Below are positions 1 to 8,154 of a stretch of 27,298 nucleotides of DNA, piece after piece. A program made the translations under genes and the position numbers. Source of the DNA: a virus. The notes under the pieces were generated by a model. The model was not told the DNA's origin. It was given only the letters and a program-made list of their open reading frames with translations, and made no database searches. The stretch lies in IMG/VR virus record IMGVR_UViG_3300050015_000759, positions 1 to 27,298 of that record. One strand, written 5' to 3'. Every line of letters begins with the position of its first letter. Position 1 is the stretch's first letter.

Positions 1-600
1 AGACGATCCAGTAGTACCTTGAGAACCAGTGCTTCCCTGCGTAGTGGGACCTATTGAACCCTGACTTCCAGTGGCTCCCTGAGTTGTCGTGCCGATGGCA
101 CCTTGTATACCTTGTATGCCTTGAACCGATGATCCAGTAGATCCCTGAGTTCCAGACGACCCTTGCACCGAAGCCCCAGTAGAACCTTGAATGGACGCAC
201 CCGTAGTCCCCTGACTACCAGTAGATCCCTGTAAGCCAGTGCCTGTGGCACCCTGATTCCCCAGTAATCCCTGAACCCCTTGTGATCCAGCACCACCTTG
301 GGCACCAGTGGCACCTTGAATATTGCTCTGTAATCCCTGAATTCCTTGAACACTGATACCCTGGATACCCTGAATGCCTTGAATACCCTGTATGGAAGAA
401 CCTGTTGCGCCTTGATTTCCCAACAACCCCTGAATACCTTGAATACCAATTCCAGTAGTTCCCTGTATGCCCTGAATGGCCTGTCCCTGTATACCCTGAA
501 GACCCTGAAGACCCTGTACGGTTGCCCCTGTGGTTCCTTGTATACCCTGAACACCCTGGACATATGGTCCCTGTATGCCTTGTGAACCAGGGGAACCCTG
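1..600 (-). repeat. Degenerate Gly-X-Y coding repeat
   Basis: A tandem array of 9-bp units encodes the GXQ/GXT-type collagen-like tract, continuing beyond the window. The unit is imperfect, so this is a coding repeat under amino-acid selection and not a simple satellite. Confidence 0.75.
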
Positions 601-996
601 TATACCGGTGGTTCCCTGTGTTCCTATACCTACGATCTTTAAGTTACCCCTACTATCATATGTACCTTCTATAGTCCATGTATCCTTAACATCTAATGTT
701 GTAACCACCAACGTATTTTGGGTTCCATTATCATCATATATGACAGTGAGAATAATAGGATTAACGTCGGTATTACATATTGAAATAGATTTAATAACTC
801 TCCTGTTATTAATACTGGGAGCAGAAACTATAACAACATCTGATGTACTATTAAGAGATCCGCTTTCAGATCCCTCTACAAATGATATGCCATTGTTATC
901 TGCCCATGAAGTTATGAATTCTGGCTGATATGTTGGAGCACCATCGAGTTTTGCCTTAATGGTCCTATGTATAGTATCTAAAATTAAAGTTCTCAT
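1..996 (-). CDS. Collagen-like repeat fibre protein (partial, C-terminus outside window)
   Basis: The frame opens at an ATG (996-994) and stays open to the window edge, giving 332 codons. The first ~125 residues are non-repetitive and hydrophilic, beginning MRTLILDTIHRTIKAKLDG. From about residue 130 it becomes a Gly-X-Y collagen-like tract with units such as GIQGIQG, GTTGSQG and GATGSS. Collagen-like tracts in phage proteins usually form trimeric rods in tail fibres or appendages, so I infer a virion fibre. It is the last visible gene of the minus-strand structural operon, 9 bp after the 147-aa gene. Its codons are strikingly uniform (many CAGGGT/CAGGGA units), so the DNA is itself a degenerate repeat prone to slippage. 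The other long open frames here are shadows of this repeat. Confidence 0.8.
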   Translation of the reverse strand, partial: MRTLILDTIHRTIKAKLDGAPTYQPEFITSWADNNGISFVEGSESGSLNSTSDVVIVSAPSINNRRVIKSISICNTDVNPIILTVIYDDNGTQNTLVVTTLDVKDTWTIEGTYDSRGNLKIVGIGTQGTTGIQGSPGSQGIQGPYVQGVQGIQGTTGATVQGLQGLQGIQGQAIQGIQGTTGIGIQGIQGLLGNQGATGSSIQGIQGIQGIQGISVQGIQGLQSNIQGATGAQGGAGSQGVQGLLGNQGATGTGLQGSTGSQGTTGASIQGSTGASVQGSSGTQGSTGSSVQGIQGIQGAIGTTTQGATGSQGSIGPTTQGSTGSQGTTGSS

Positions 997-1005
997 TATA
1001 ATATA

Positions 1006-1449
1006 TTAAGATATAAACCATGCATATGCAGGTGATCCACCACCACCACCACTGGCTATGGCCTCCCATAATACGGCCAGTTCTATTGACCTACTATAAT
1101 CTAACGCAGATAGATCCAACCTTCTGTGTCTTATTGGGGCAAGATATGGTGCCGAACCATCTCCAACAGATTGATATATATATGCATATTGCCCCTGTTG
1201 TGGTCCAACACCTGTGGAAAAATCATCATTAATTGTAATATATGTAGGATTACCATCAACATTAACTTCTGTAATAGAATATGTGTGACCTATATAATCC
1301 TTTAAATAATATCCAACATCAAGACTTAATGGATTTGCTCCAGGATCATTGACATCTATAGGTACTACAGTAACTCTATATGTGTTAGGAGCTGTTAATA
1401 CCACGTCATTAACAACTGTGACCCATGATACTGTAGGCAAATATGACAT
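1006..1449 (-). CDS. Small structural protein, unknown
   Basis: A 147-aa protein between the FISUMP fibre and the collagen-like protein; its ATG lies 1 bp after the upstream stop. It is rich in beta-prone Val/Thr/Tyr stretches (TYRVTVVPIDV, IGHTYSITEV) and ends in a Gly-rich linker (SGGGGGSPAYAW). I recognise no family. The position between two fibre-type genes suggests a virion component such as a fibre connector or base protein. The existence of the gene is well supported by spacing and operon position; the function is inference from context. Confidence 0.7.
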   Translation of the reverse strand: MSYLPTVSWVTVVNDVVLTAPNTYRVTVVPIDVNDPGANPLSLDVGYYLKDYIGHTYSITEVNVDGNPTYITINDDFSTGVGPQQGQYAYIYQSVGDGSAPYLAPIRHRRLDLSALDYSRSIELAVLWEAIASGGGGGSPAYAWFIS

Positions 1450-1450
1450 A

Positions 1451-4159
1451 TCAGTCGAATACTAAGTGAATAACTATATCTGTTGCTATTGTGGCAAGAC
1501 CTTCTATTATTAATGTGTTCTTATCTGGTGCTATAATACCAGAATATGCCGCATTACCTAAGAGTTGTCTTTCTGAAGTGCCACTGACAGTATAAACTGT
1601 AACGTATACTATACGTCTATCTAGATTATGAACAATCTCAATATCGTTAGGATTCCCTATATATGCACCTAATGTCCACCCTGTAGGATAATCAACACCA
1701 TCAACAGCATCAGAACATCTTGTGGCCACAGATACATCATTATCTAATGTAATAGTATATACGTTTTGCTGTGTATTATTGGCATATAGATTTCCCTCAA
1801 TAGTAAGATCTCCAACACTGGATAATGTGGCCATCTTAACCATCGTACCAGCACTCCTAAGCCACCACTCAAATCTAGAATCTTCAGAACTATGCGTTAC
1901 ATCGGTCCATATACATGCCACAGACCCAGCCTTATAGTTATTAGAATTACCAAGCCATGGCATATTATAATCCATCTGTAATCCATATTCATCTGCCACA
2001 GATGTATGAGCAGAGTCAGCCTCAAGAGCAAGACATGTCTTAATGGTATTACTAGCAGTATCTAATGTCATAGCAGAGATGGGTATGGCACTAGCCTGAC
2101 CAACAATGCCATAGCCAGTAACGCCTACACCAACACCCTGTATGCCAACATAATTAGATGTTCCTAATATAGTTATACCACTAGAACTGGAGTTAGCGAC
2201 AATATTTAATGCATTTAATTGACTGGATAATGACTTTACACCAGTGATAGTCTCTGTGCCAGATATATGAACAACATTAGAATTATCATATCCCAAATCA
2301 GATAGGGTAAGCGTTCTGGTTGTTGCATTTGTAGTGTGGCCCAAAGTATTTACCGTTAACGACGCCAATACAGTGGAACCATTAAGAGTCAATGAGATAC
2401 CTGTCTGTGTGGGATGGGTATATGAGCCACCTGGGGCATCCATATATATTATATTCTTATTAGCATCTAACGCTAACCATTTTGATGGCACACCTTTAGT
2501 TAGTAAAATATTAGAAGTGTTAATCTCGAATAGACTGGAATTACTATCTATGTTAATGTATTGTGTAGATGTGTTGTCAAGACCTCCAATATGAATAGGT
2601 ACTGTAACTGAAGAGTCATTCCAACTACTTGTTAGATATATTTTCCTTTGGGAATAATTTAATGTCTGAAAAAACGACACCTTCTCTGTGTCTCCAACGT
2701 TGGCATAAAACATGACTATCCCATCAGACTCCGTGCTAAATTGAAATGCTGGATGTAAATTTCCTAATCCAACACGAGCCCTCAGACATGATGCCGTAAG
2801 TTGTCCATCTAAAAATAATGAATTGGTATATGTTGGCCATACCCCAGAATGATAAAAATACGCAAATTCAGGATCTAAACTTAACTTATTTTCATAAGCA
2901 ATATATTGCGTACCATCCCAGTGCAAAATATTATCTAATGGAATATTTCCATTAGATGCTGATATTGTAACATTTAGTCCACTTAAATCAATAGCAATTC
3001 CAGAACCTGCAATTAAATTTAATACATCGTGAGAATATATATTAGTTCCGTAATAAGCTACGTTGGATTCATCATTATCATAACTACACATTGCCCCAGT
3101 AATGAGTGCAAACCACTCCTCCGAATCGGTAACATATGGTATAAGATCTCCATTATTATAATGCTTACACATATAATCTTGTGCGGTCCACACCTGGGTA
3201 CCTATTTTTACGGTACTATATATATTTCCATCAAAGTCAGATACAGTTCCGGTGTTATCGGAGTCATTTTTAATAAAACGCAAAGACAAACCATAAGTCT
3301 TATTTGGTACTTGTTGAACTCCGCCTATGGTAATACTTATTAATGCATTGTTATATGTAATTCCAACAGCTTCACCATACTCGGTGCCATCAAAATCATC
3401 TGATGTCCAATATTGAGCCAACTCCTTAAGTCCATAGCATAATGCACTTGCTCCTTCTCCATCCCTATATCCCGACCCTCTACTATTAAATCCGTATTCA
3501 TTCGTATCACCAATATTGGGACTATTCCAGTAGGTATATCCAATTTCTTTTAATTTACCCCCTATAGTATTAACAAGTTCATCAAATCCAGGTTCAATAT
3601 ATTCTGCCAATGCAAGCCACTCATCATTGCTTGGAACATGCCATCCTACTGGCGCAATACTTCTTCCATTTGTACTATTTGTGGCGGCATACCAGTTATA
3701 TAAATATCCATACTTAATAGATGAACCTACTATATTCTTTATAGTCCAATATCCATAGGGATCATCGGTGGAGATAGTACCATCTTCAGTGACATTGATA
3801 TTGGCACCTATCTTAACACCACCTAAAAGGATCGCCGTGGCAGGCATAAGAGTGTATGCATAGGGAGACTCATAAGTCCAGATACCATCGCTACCCATAA
3901 CAAAAAGAGATCCCGCAGGGGCATTATCTACAAGATGGTCTACATCGAGTAGTTGTGCAATCCTAGTATTGGTGATATATGTATTAAAGATATTGATAAC
4001 CTGTTCGATAGTTACTCCACCACCATTACCACCTGGCTGCCCAAGACCCTCTGACGCATCTTTACTTTGAAAAGTATAAGATACTGGAACCTGATTCTTT
4101 AGTCTGGTGCTTGTATCTGCGTTAGGATTAAAATGTGATGTCTGGTCTCCTAATTTCAT
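1451..4159 (-). CDS. Large tail-fibre/adhesin-like protein with permuted FISUMP domain
   Basis: A 902-aa protein. Residues ~1-130 are a linker region with a Gly-rich patch (GQPGGNGGGVT) and a typical fibre-leader phrase (GSLFVMGSDGIWTYES). Residues ~150-297 match the C-terminal half of a FISUMP domain (LYNWYAAT, APVGWHVPSNDEW, GGKLKEIGYTYWNSPN, YGLSLRFIKND). Residues ~306-370 match the N-terminal half (DFDGNIYSTVKIGTQVW, YNNGDLIPYVTDSEEW, GAMCSYDNDES). The halves are therefore in reverse of the usual order. The rest is beta-rich with fibre-like repeats, and the C-terminus (IIEGLATIATDIVIHLVFD) looks like a distal fibre end. I infer a virion appendage for binding host-surface glycans or proteins. 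The FISUMP match is from memory of the family. Confidence 0.75.
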   Translation of the reverse strand: MKLGDQTSHFNPNADTSTRLKNQVPVSYTFQSKDASEGLGQPGGNGGGVTIEQVINIFNTYITNTRIAQLLDVDHLVDNAPAGSLFVMGSDGIWTYESPYAYTLMPATAILLGGVKIGANINVTEDGTISTDDPYGYWTIKNIVGSSIKYGYLYNWYAATNSTNGRSIAPVGWHVPSNDEWLALAEYIEPGFDELVNTIGGKLKEIGYTYWNSPNIGDTNEYGFNSRGSGYRDGEGASALCYGLKELAQYWTSDDFDGTEYGEAVGITYNNALISITIGGVQQVPNKTYGLSLRFIKNDSDNTGTVSDFDGNIYSTVKIGTQVWTAQDYMCKHYNNGDLIPYVTDSEEWFALITGAMCSYDNDESNVAYYGTNIYSHDVLNLIAGSGIAIDLSGLNVTISASNGNIPLDNILHWDGTQYIAYENKLSLDPEFAYFYHSGVWPTYTNSLFLDGQLTASCLRARVGLGNLHPAFQFSTESDGIVMFYANVGDTEKVSFFQTLNYSQRKIYLTSSWNDSSVTVPIHIGGLDNTSTQYINIDSNSSLFEINTSNILLTKGVPSKWLALDANKNIIYMDAPGGSYTHPTQTGISLTLNGSTVLASLTVNTLGHTTNATTRTLTLSDLGYDNSNVVHISGTETITGVKSLSSQLNALNIVANSSSSGITILGTSNYVGIQGVGVGVTGYGIVGQASAIPISAMTLDTASNTIKTCLALEADSAHTSVADEYGLQMDYNMPWLGNSNNYKAGSVACIWTDVTHSSEDSRFEWWLRSAGTMVKMATLSSVGDLTIEGNLYANNTQQNVYTITLDNDVSVATRCSDAVDGVDYPTGWTLGAYIGNPNDIEIVHNLDRRIVYVTVYTVSGTSERQLLGNAAYSGIIAPDKNTLIIEGLATIATDIVIHLVFD

Positions 4160-4170
4160 ATTCTAAGTGT

Positions 4171-4473
4171 TTAAAGGAAATTTACGTCCTCCTGATGGTA
4201 GTTATTATAGTCATCTTCCACCCATATATCTGGGACTTTTTGATATGTTATCTTATTAAAAGTGGCAATGAGCTTACGCACCTTATGATGAGATAAGGGA
4301 TAATAGTCATCTTCTGGACGTTGATCATATAGCGTCTCATTGAGCATAGCGATATATCCATCTCTCCAATGGTCAGTATAGGAATATTTTCCCATCTGCA
4401 TCCTTCTTATCTGACGGTCTACATAATCAGATATTGCCCCATCTAACGAACTAAGTATATCAGAATATATCAT
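4171..4473 (-). CDS. Hypothetical 100-aa protein
   Basis: Its ATG lies inside the last codons of the upstream 185-aa gene (14-bp overlap), which suggests translational coupling. The protein is charged and mixed alpha (ILSSLDGAISDYVDRQIRR, KVRKLIATFNKITYQ) with an acidic, aromatic tail (VEDDYNNYHQEDVNFL). No family is recognised. Being between the portal block and the fibre gene, a connector or head-completion role is possible but unproven. Confidence 0.65.
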   Translation of the reverse strand: MIYSDILSSLDGAISDYVDRQIRRMQMGKYSYTDHWRDGYIAMLNETLYDQRPEDDYYPLSHHKVRKLIATFNKITYQKVPDIWVEDDYNNYHQEDVNFL

Positions 4474-5017
4474 GGTGATGTCTGTGATGATGATGTCTTA
4501 ATCTAGCGAAAACATTAAACTTATTATATATGCCAGTGGTATTTGCCACAAAGATATCTGCCATAAGACCTTGATAGAGAAGATTAATCATACAAGCATA
4601 TCTTATCTCCATAGAATTCATATCATCAACATCATTGACAGTATCGAAACATACCTCTGTCTTATATTTCCAGGACTTATAGTATATTACCTCATCGGTG
4701 GAATATGTGAGTGTTTGCATACCCGTGGTGCTTATATTGAACGTCAGTATATCGTCTGGAAACTCTTTGTCTTCACCATATAAATCTGCAGAGAATATAT
4801 CAATGAAAAAATCCCCGACAAGATCATCGCCAGATATCACCTGTTCCCATATATTAATACCACCAGCAAACTCAGGATCTTCGTCTAAAGTGCTAATAGT
4901 GAGCAATGCATCGGTACCTAAGGGATCATATTCACCCCAGTTTAGAGATGTATTGTAAATCCTTATAGCATGACCCGATAATATAGGGGTTGTTGAAAAA
5001 CTAAATGTTATTGCCAT
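4460..5017 (-). CDS. Virion-type protein with natural histidine-rich tail
   Basis: A 185-aa protein whose ATG lies 1 bp after the portal stop. It is beta-rich and acidic (LLTISTLDEDPEF, ISTTGMQTLTYSTDEV) and ends in RHHHHRHHHDIF, seven histidines in the last 11 residues. The His codons lie just before the overlap with the next gene. No family is recognised. The position directly after the portal suggests a head-tail connector or neck protein. The His-rich tail might bind a metal, or might reflect selection on the overlapping start of the next gene. Confidence 0.7.
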   Translation of the reverse strand: MAITFSFSTTPILSGHAIRIYNTSLNWGEYDPLGTDALLTISTLDEDPEFAGGINIWEQVISGDDLVGDFFIDIFSADLYGEDKEFPDDILTFNISTTGMQTLTYSTDEVIYYKSWKYKTEVCFDTVNDVDDMNSMEIRYACMINLLYQGLMADIFVANTTGIYNKFNVFARLRHHHHRHHHDIF

Positions 5018-5018
5018 A

Positions 5019-7418
5019 TTACTTTGATTTTACTGGTTTGGGTTTACTTCTATCTATCTGTTCTTTTGCCATATTAGACCTTACAGTCTCTAGGTGTTCT
5101 CTGACTTTCTGGGTGGACTCGTTTTCTTTCATATTCTTCTCAAGATCCATCATAGCCAATTTAATATCATTGTCCTCAGATGTAACTTGTAATTTCTCGT
5201 CTTTTCTAATGCCAGCCATCATGAGTTTCGTATCATTATCCCTTTGGTTTAACTTGTCAAGAAGACCCATATTATCGCGTTCCATCTGCATCTTTTCCTG
5301 CTCAACATCCTTCTTATATTGTATCTCAGCCTGTTGTGCCTGTTGTTCTGCCTGTTGTGTCTCCTGTTGCTGTTGTATCCTGTCTTGTTCATCTTTTCTG
5401 ATGATATGCATATTCTCAGCAATAGATGAAGAGGTGAAGATCTTCATTATAGTAGAGAATGATAGTGTCTGATTTTGAAGGGCGGCCTGAGCAAGTCTAT
5501 CCAGTTTCTCGTCAAGATTCTGTATTGCTGCGGAGTTGTCAATGACAATACCATAGTCAGCTTCTGAAAACTCAGCCCCACCGATATCATATATAGAGAT
5601 GCTATAGTCGTCAGATATATTCTGAAATTTCTTTTTGTTATTTTTTAATGCTATCTTAGCTGTCTCTAAGAGACATTCAAGACAGCGTTTTTTTACATTA
5701 TCGTGGACATTAAACATCTCCTCTGTTATATTAGCAGAGGCATTAACAGATCTCTCTATACCACCAACAGTCTCAGACGCAGACACTTGACCCTGTCGTT
5801 GTGGTGTGATGCCAGCGATATCAAACATCTCCTCCTTAATCCATTTAAGGAGATTAATATGGAAGTCAATAGACTTAGAGTTATCTAGATCTAAAATTCT
5901 TCCAGTAGCATTATTAATATTCATTGCCAGCTTACCAGTAGCCGCACCCTTATTACCCTCTTTGAATGAGTCAACAGCGGCAATACCATCCTGCCTCAGG
6001 AAGTGCATATAAGTCTCCATCGTCCACCCATCGGGTATCTTGGCAAAATCCAACTCCAAAACCTGACCATAGGACCTCATCATAGCCTTATTGAGTCTGT
6101 CTGCCACAATGGTATATAGATATGCATAAGGCTTCATCCTATCTATGGTGGCCACAGGCTTAGCATGATTGGTGTTGTACATCTGACCTATAACACCCAG
6201 GTGACACTGGGATGGATTACTGAGTCTGTTATATTGTATCTTACGCGGGCGCATATTAACATATATGTCCTTACCTATCTTCACGCCTTCCCATGCCTCG
6301 TTAATCCAGTATGGTGTAACCTCCTCACCCTTAGTCTTATCTGCGATATAATCTTCTGGAACAAAGATCTCCTCCTGTTCCCCTGTTTGTTCATTATAAA
6401 ACTTAAGTTTTTTTACCTGTCTTAGTGATTTCCACCTAACACGAAGAACCCTTATATTTCCATTACCATCATAATAATTAGAGAACGTCCGACCCATAGC
6501 ACCAGCAAAATATATCATCTGGTCAATAGAATTGGCTTCGTCGCCTACAGATGGAGTATAAATCATTGACGCTCTTTCGTCTATATTATCCATAGCGTCA
6601 ACCTTACTGATAGAGTTAGTCTTCTGTATCTCTTCTACATCTTCATCTTTCAACTCATCAAAATAGGTGTCCATAATACGTCCTGGGCTCCAGTAGTCAT
6701 ATAGTATGATTAAATCTGCATCTTCTACTTTAGAAGAGAAGCCATTCCTGAGGATGAACGTCTTACGTGGGTTGAGACGTTCCATCGTTGGCTCACCATA
6801 GACTATGTCAAAATCATACAACTCCTCGCCTGCTATCGCCACATCTTTGAATCCCTGATTCCACAGGATTTTCATATCCAACTGCTTGATGTAGTGATTT
6901 AATATAAAGTTGGCAGAACGCTCTCTTGCATCCTGCCATGAATATGAAAAATATTCGCTCTGTTCTTGTAGTTTTTTCTGGAAATCCTGGTCGTTCAGGG
7001 ATTCATTTTTTACCAGATCCATAACGACTTGATTCAACTCCTGAGTTTTCTCCTTCTCCTTTTCAGATATGGCATCCTCATTGGACACTATGGCCCTGAA
7101 CTCAAACCTCCTCTTAGCCTCTTCTCCGATGAGAACATTTATTGGTGAGTTTACTATTGAATAGTACTGAATATTTTCTGGTATAAGACCCTCAGAATCA
7201 ATACCAAAGGGATTTAGGACCTCCTTCATATCTGAGATATGGATCTTACCGTCGAACAGGTCGTAGTTAATCTTCTTGTGGCGAAGGGAGCTCCTCACGT
7301 TGTTATCATAAAGTTGCGAACTCATATCTGACCAATCCAACATTTCCTTACGCCACTTCTTGTTTTTCAGTGAGTTACGTAGTCGTTGCTGAGGGAACCC
7401 TGTCGGGAAGTTATACAT
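5019..7418 (-). CDS. Portal protein (crAss-like type)
   Basis: A 799-aa protein, about the length expected for portals of crAss-like phages. The N-terminal half has portal-like alternation of helices and basic/aromatic segments. The core contains a portal-type helix region (LKWIKEEMFDIAGIT, then QGQVSASETVGGIERSV), where the portal stem and tunnel loop usually lie. The last ~120 residues are a Gln/Glu/Lys-rich coiled coil (RIQQQQETQQAEQQAQQ), ending in a basic KPKPVKSK. Portals form the dodecameric DNA gateway at one capsid vertex and dock the terminase. It lies two genes downstream of terL, separated only by an HNH gene, which supports the call. An ATG at 7418 follows the HNH stop by 13 bp. 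Confidence 0.82.
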   Translation of the reverse strand: MYNFPTGFPQQRLRNSLKNKKWRKEMLDWSDMSSQLYDNNVRSSLRHKKINYDLFDGKIHISDMKEVLNPFGIDSEGLIPENIQYYSIVNSPINVLIGEEAKRRFEFRAIVSNEDAISEKEKEKTQELNQVVMDLVKNESLNDQDFQKKLQEQSEYFSYSWQDARERSANFILNHYIKQLDMKILWNQGFKDVAIAGEELYDFDIVYGEPTMERLNPRKTFILRNGFSSKVEDADLIILYDYWSPGRIMDTYFDELKDEDVEEIQKTNSISKVDAMDNIDERASMIYTPSVGDEANSIDQMIYFAGAMGRTFSNYYDGNGNIRVLRVRWKSLRQVKKLKFYNEQTGEQEEIFVPEDYIADKTKGEEVTPYWINEAWEGVKIGKDIYVNMRPRKIQYNRLSNPSQCHLGVIGQMYNTNHAKPVATIDRMKPYAYLYTIVADRLNKAMMRSYGQVLELDFAKIPDGWTMETYMHFLRQDGIAAVDSFKEGNKGAATGKLAMNINNATGRILDLDNSKSIDFHINLLKWIKEEMFDIAGITPQRQGQVSASETVGGIERSVNASANITEEMFNVHDNVKKRCLECLLETAKIALKNNKKKFQNISDDYSISIYDIGGAEFSEADYGIVIDNSAAIQNLDEKLDRLAQAALQNQTLSFSTIMKIFTSSSIAENMHIIRKDEQDRIQQQQETQQAEQQAQQAEIQYKKDVEQEKMQMERDNMGLLDKLNQRDNDTKLMMAGIRKDEKLQVTSEDNDIKLAMMDLEKNMKENESTQKVREHLETVRSNMAKEQIDRSKPKPVKSK

Positions 7419-7431
7419 AATGTTTTTATTA

Positions 7432-8112
7432 TCAATTAAAACTAAGTTCTCTTATCAGTTTGAACTCTACCGATAGTTTGTCAGATTTAGACCAATTGCA
7501 TTCTGGACATGATATCACTATATTACCGACAGAGTGCCTTCCGCCCTTACACAGTGGTATCACGTGATCCATATGATAATTTTCCAATTTTTTATTACAC
7601 CAAAAACATTCACCATTCTGTCTATTTAATTGTCTATTTATGTCTCCATCTGTCACCTTAAATACACCATTATTTGTTTTACGAAATCTTCTTTTTACGC
7701 AATATAAAATAAATTTTTGTCTATTTCTAAGTCTCCATGCATTAGCACGTCTTCTTATTTCATCCTTATGACTATCGTAATATTTTTTTATAGTAATCTG
7801 TCGAGATAGTTTTTTCTCATAATTAGTTAGAACTACCCTAACCTTAGGTTCTGACTTATGTCTCTGCATAAAAGACCTCTGTATTTCATTTCTCCTTTCC
7901 CTGTTATTATGCTGCCACTCAATAGATCTTCTATTGCAATCCTCCGTATGAGTTAAATAGTATTTTTTGCTGGATAACCTAGAACGCTCCTTAAGTTTAT
8001 CTGCATTACCCTCTGAGTATTTTCTATAATATTCATTAAGCCTTTCTTTATTTCTTTCCCTATATTCTTTCTGATACAAACGTATTTTTTCTTTACTTTC
8101 TTCCGTCATCAT
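7432..8112 (-). CDS. Free-standing HNH homing endonuclease
   Basis: A 226-aa protein. Residues 1-140 are very basic and helical with repeated KYYxxHxxExRRR-like units (KEYRERNKERLNEYY, KKYYDSHKDEIRRRANAW), as in DNA-binding regions of phage HNH proteins. The C-terminal HNH core has the zinc pairs C169-x2-C172 and C202-x2-C205, the H180-M-D182-H183 box, and N197 in GNIVISCPEC. This looks intact and catalytically complete. It lies between terL and the portal, a common landing site for homing endonucleases, and has its own promoter immediately upstream. It is probably mobile and not part of packaging. It could also be a packaging-associated HNH nuclease, but the basic repeat N-terminus favours a homing type. 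Confidence 0.88.
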   Translation of the reverse strand: MMTEESKEKIRLYQKEYRERNKERLNEYYRKYSEGNADKLKERSRLSSKKYYLTHTEDCNRRSIEWQHNNRERRNEIQRSFMQRHKSEPKVRVVLTNYEKKLSRQITIKKYYDSHKDEIRRRANAWRLRNRQKFILYCVKRRFRKTNNGVFKVTDGDINRQLNRQNGECFWCNKKLENYHMDHVIPLCKGGRHSVGNIVISCPECNWSKSDKLSVEFKLIRELSFN

Positions 8113-8118
8113 ATTTCA

Positions 8119-8149
8119 CAAAATTAACAAATTTATTCGGTAATACAAA
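8119..8149 (-). promoter_or_regulatory. Bacteroidetes-type promoter for the HNH gene
   Basis: On the minus strand TTTG (8149-8146), a 19-nt spacer and TAATTTTG (8126-8119) fit the Bacteroidetes -33/-7 consensus TTTG...TAnnTTTG. The -7 box ends only 6 bp before the HNH start codon, so the transcript would be leaderless or nearly so. Confidence 0.55.
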
Positions 8150-8154
8150 ATATT

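Noticed and set aside
51-563. Long open frame with an Arg/Phe/Tyr-rich product in the collagen-like region (minus strand)
   Set aside because: It is a frame shadow of the Gly-X-Y repeat; the true frame (Gly at every third residue) is continuous from 996 to the edge.
5005-5472. 155-aa plus-strand frame opposite the portal C-terminus, very Cys/Ser-rich
   Set aside because: Antisense shadow of the Gln/Glu/Lys coiled coil of the portal; composition explained by codon complement.
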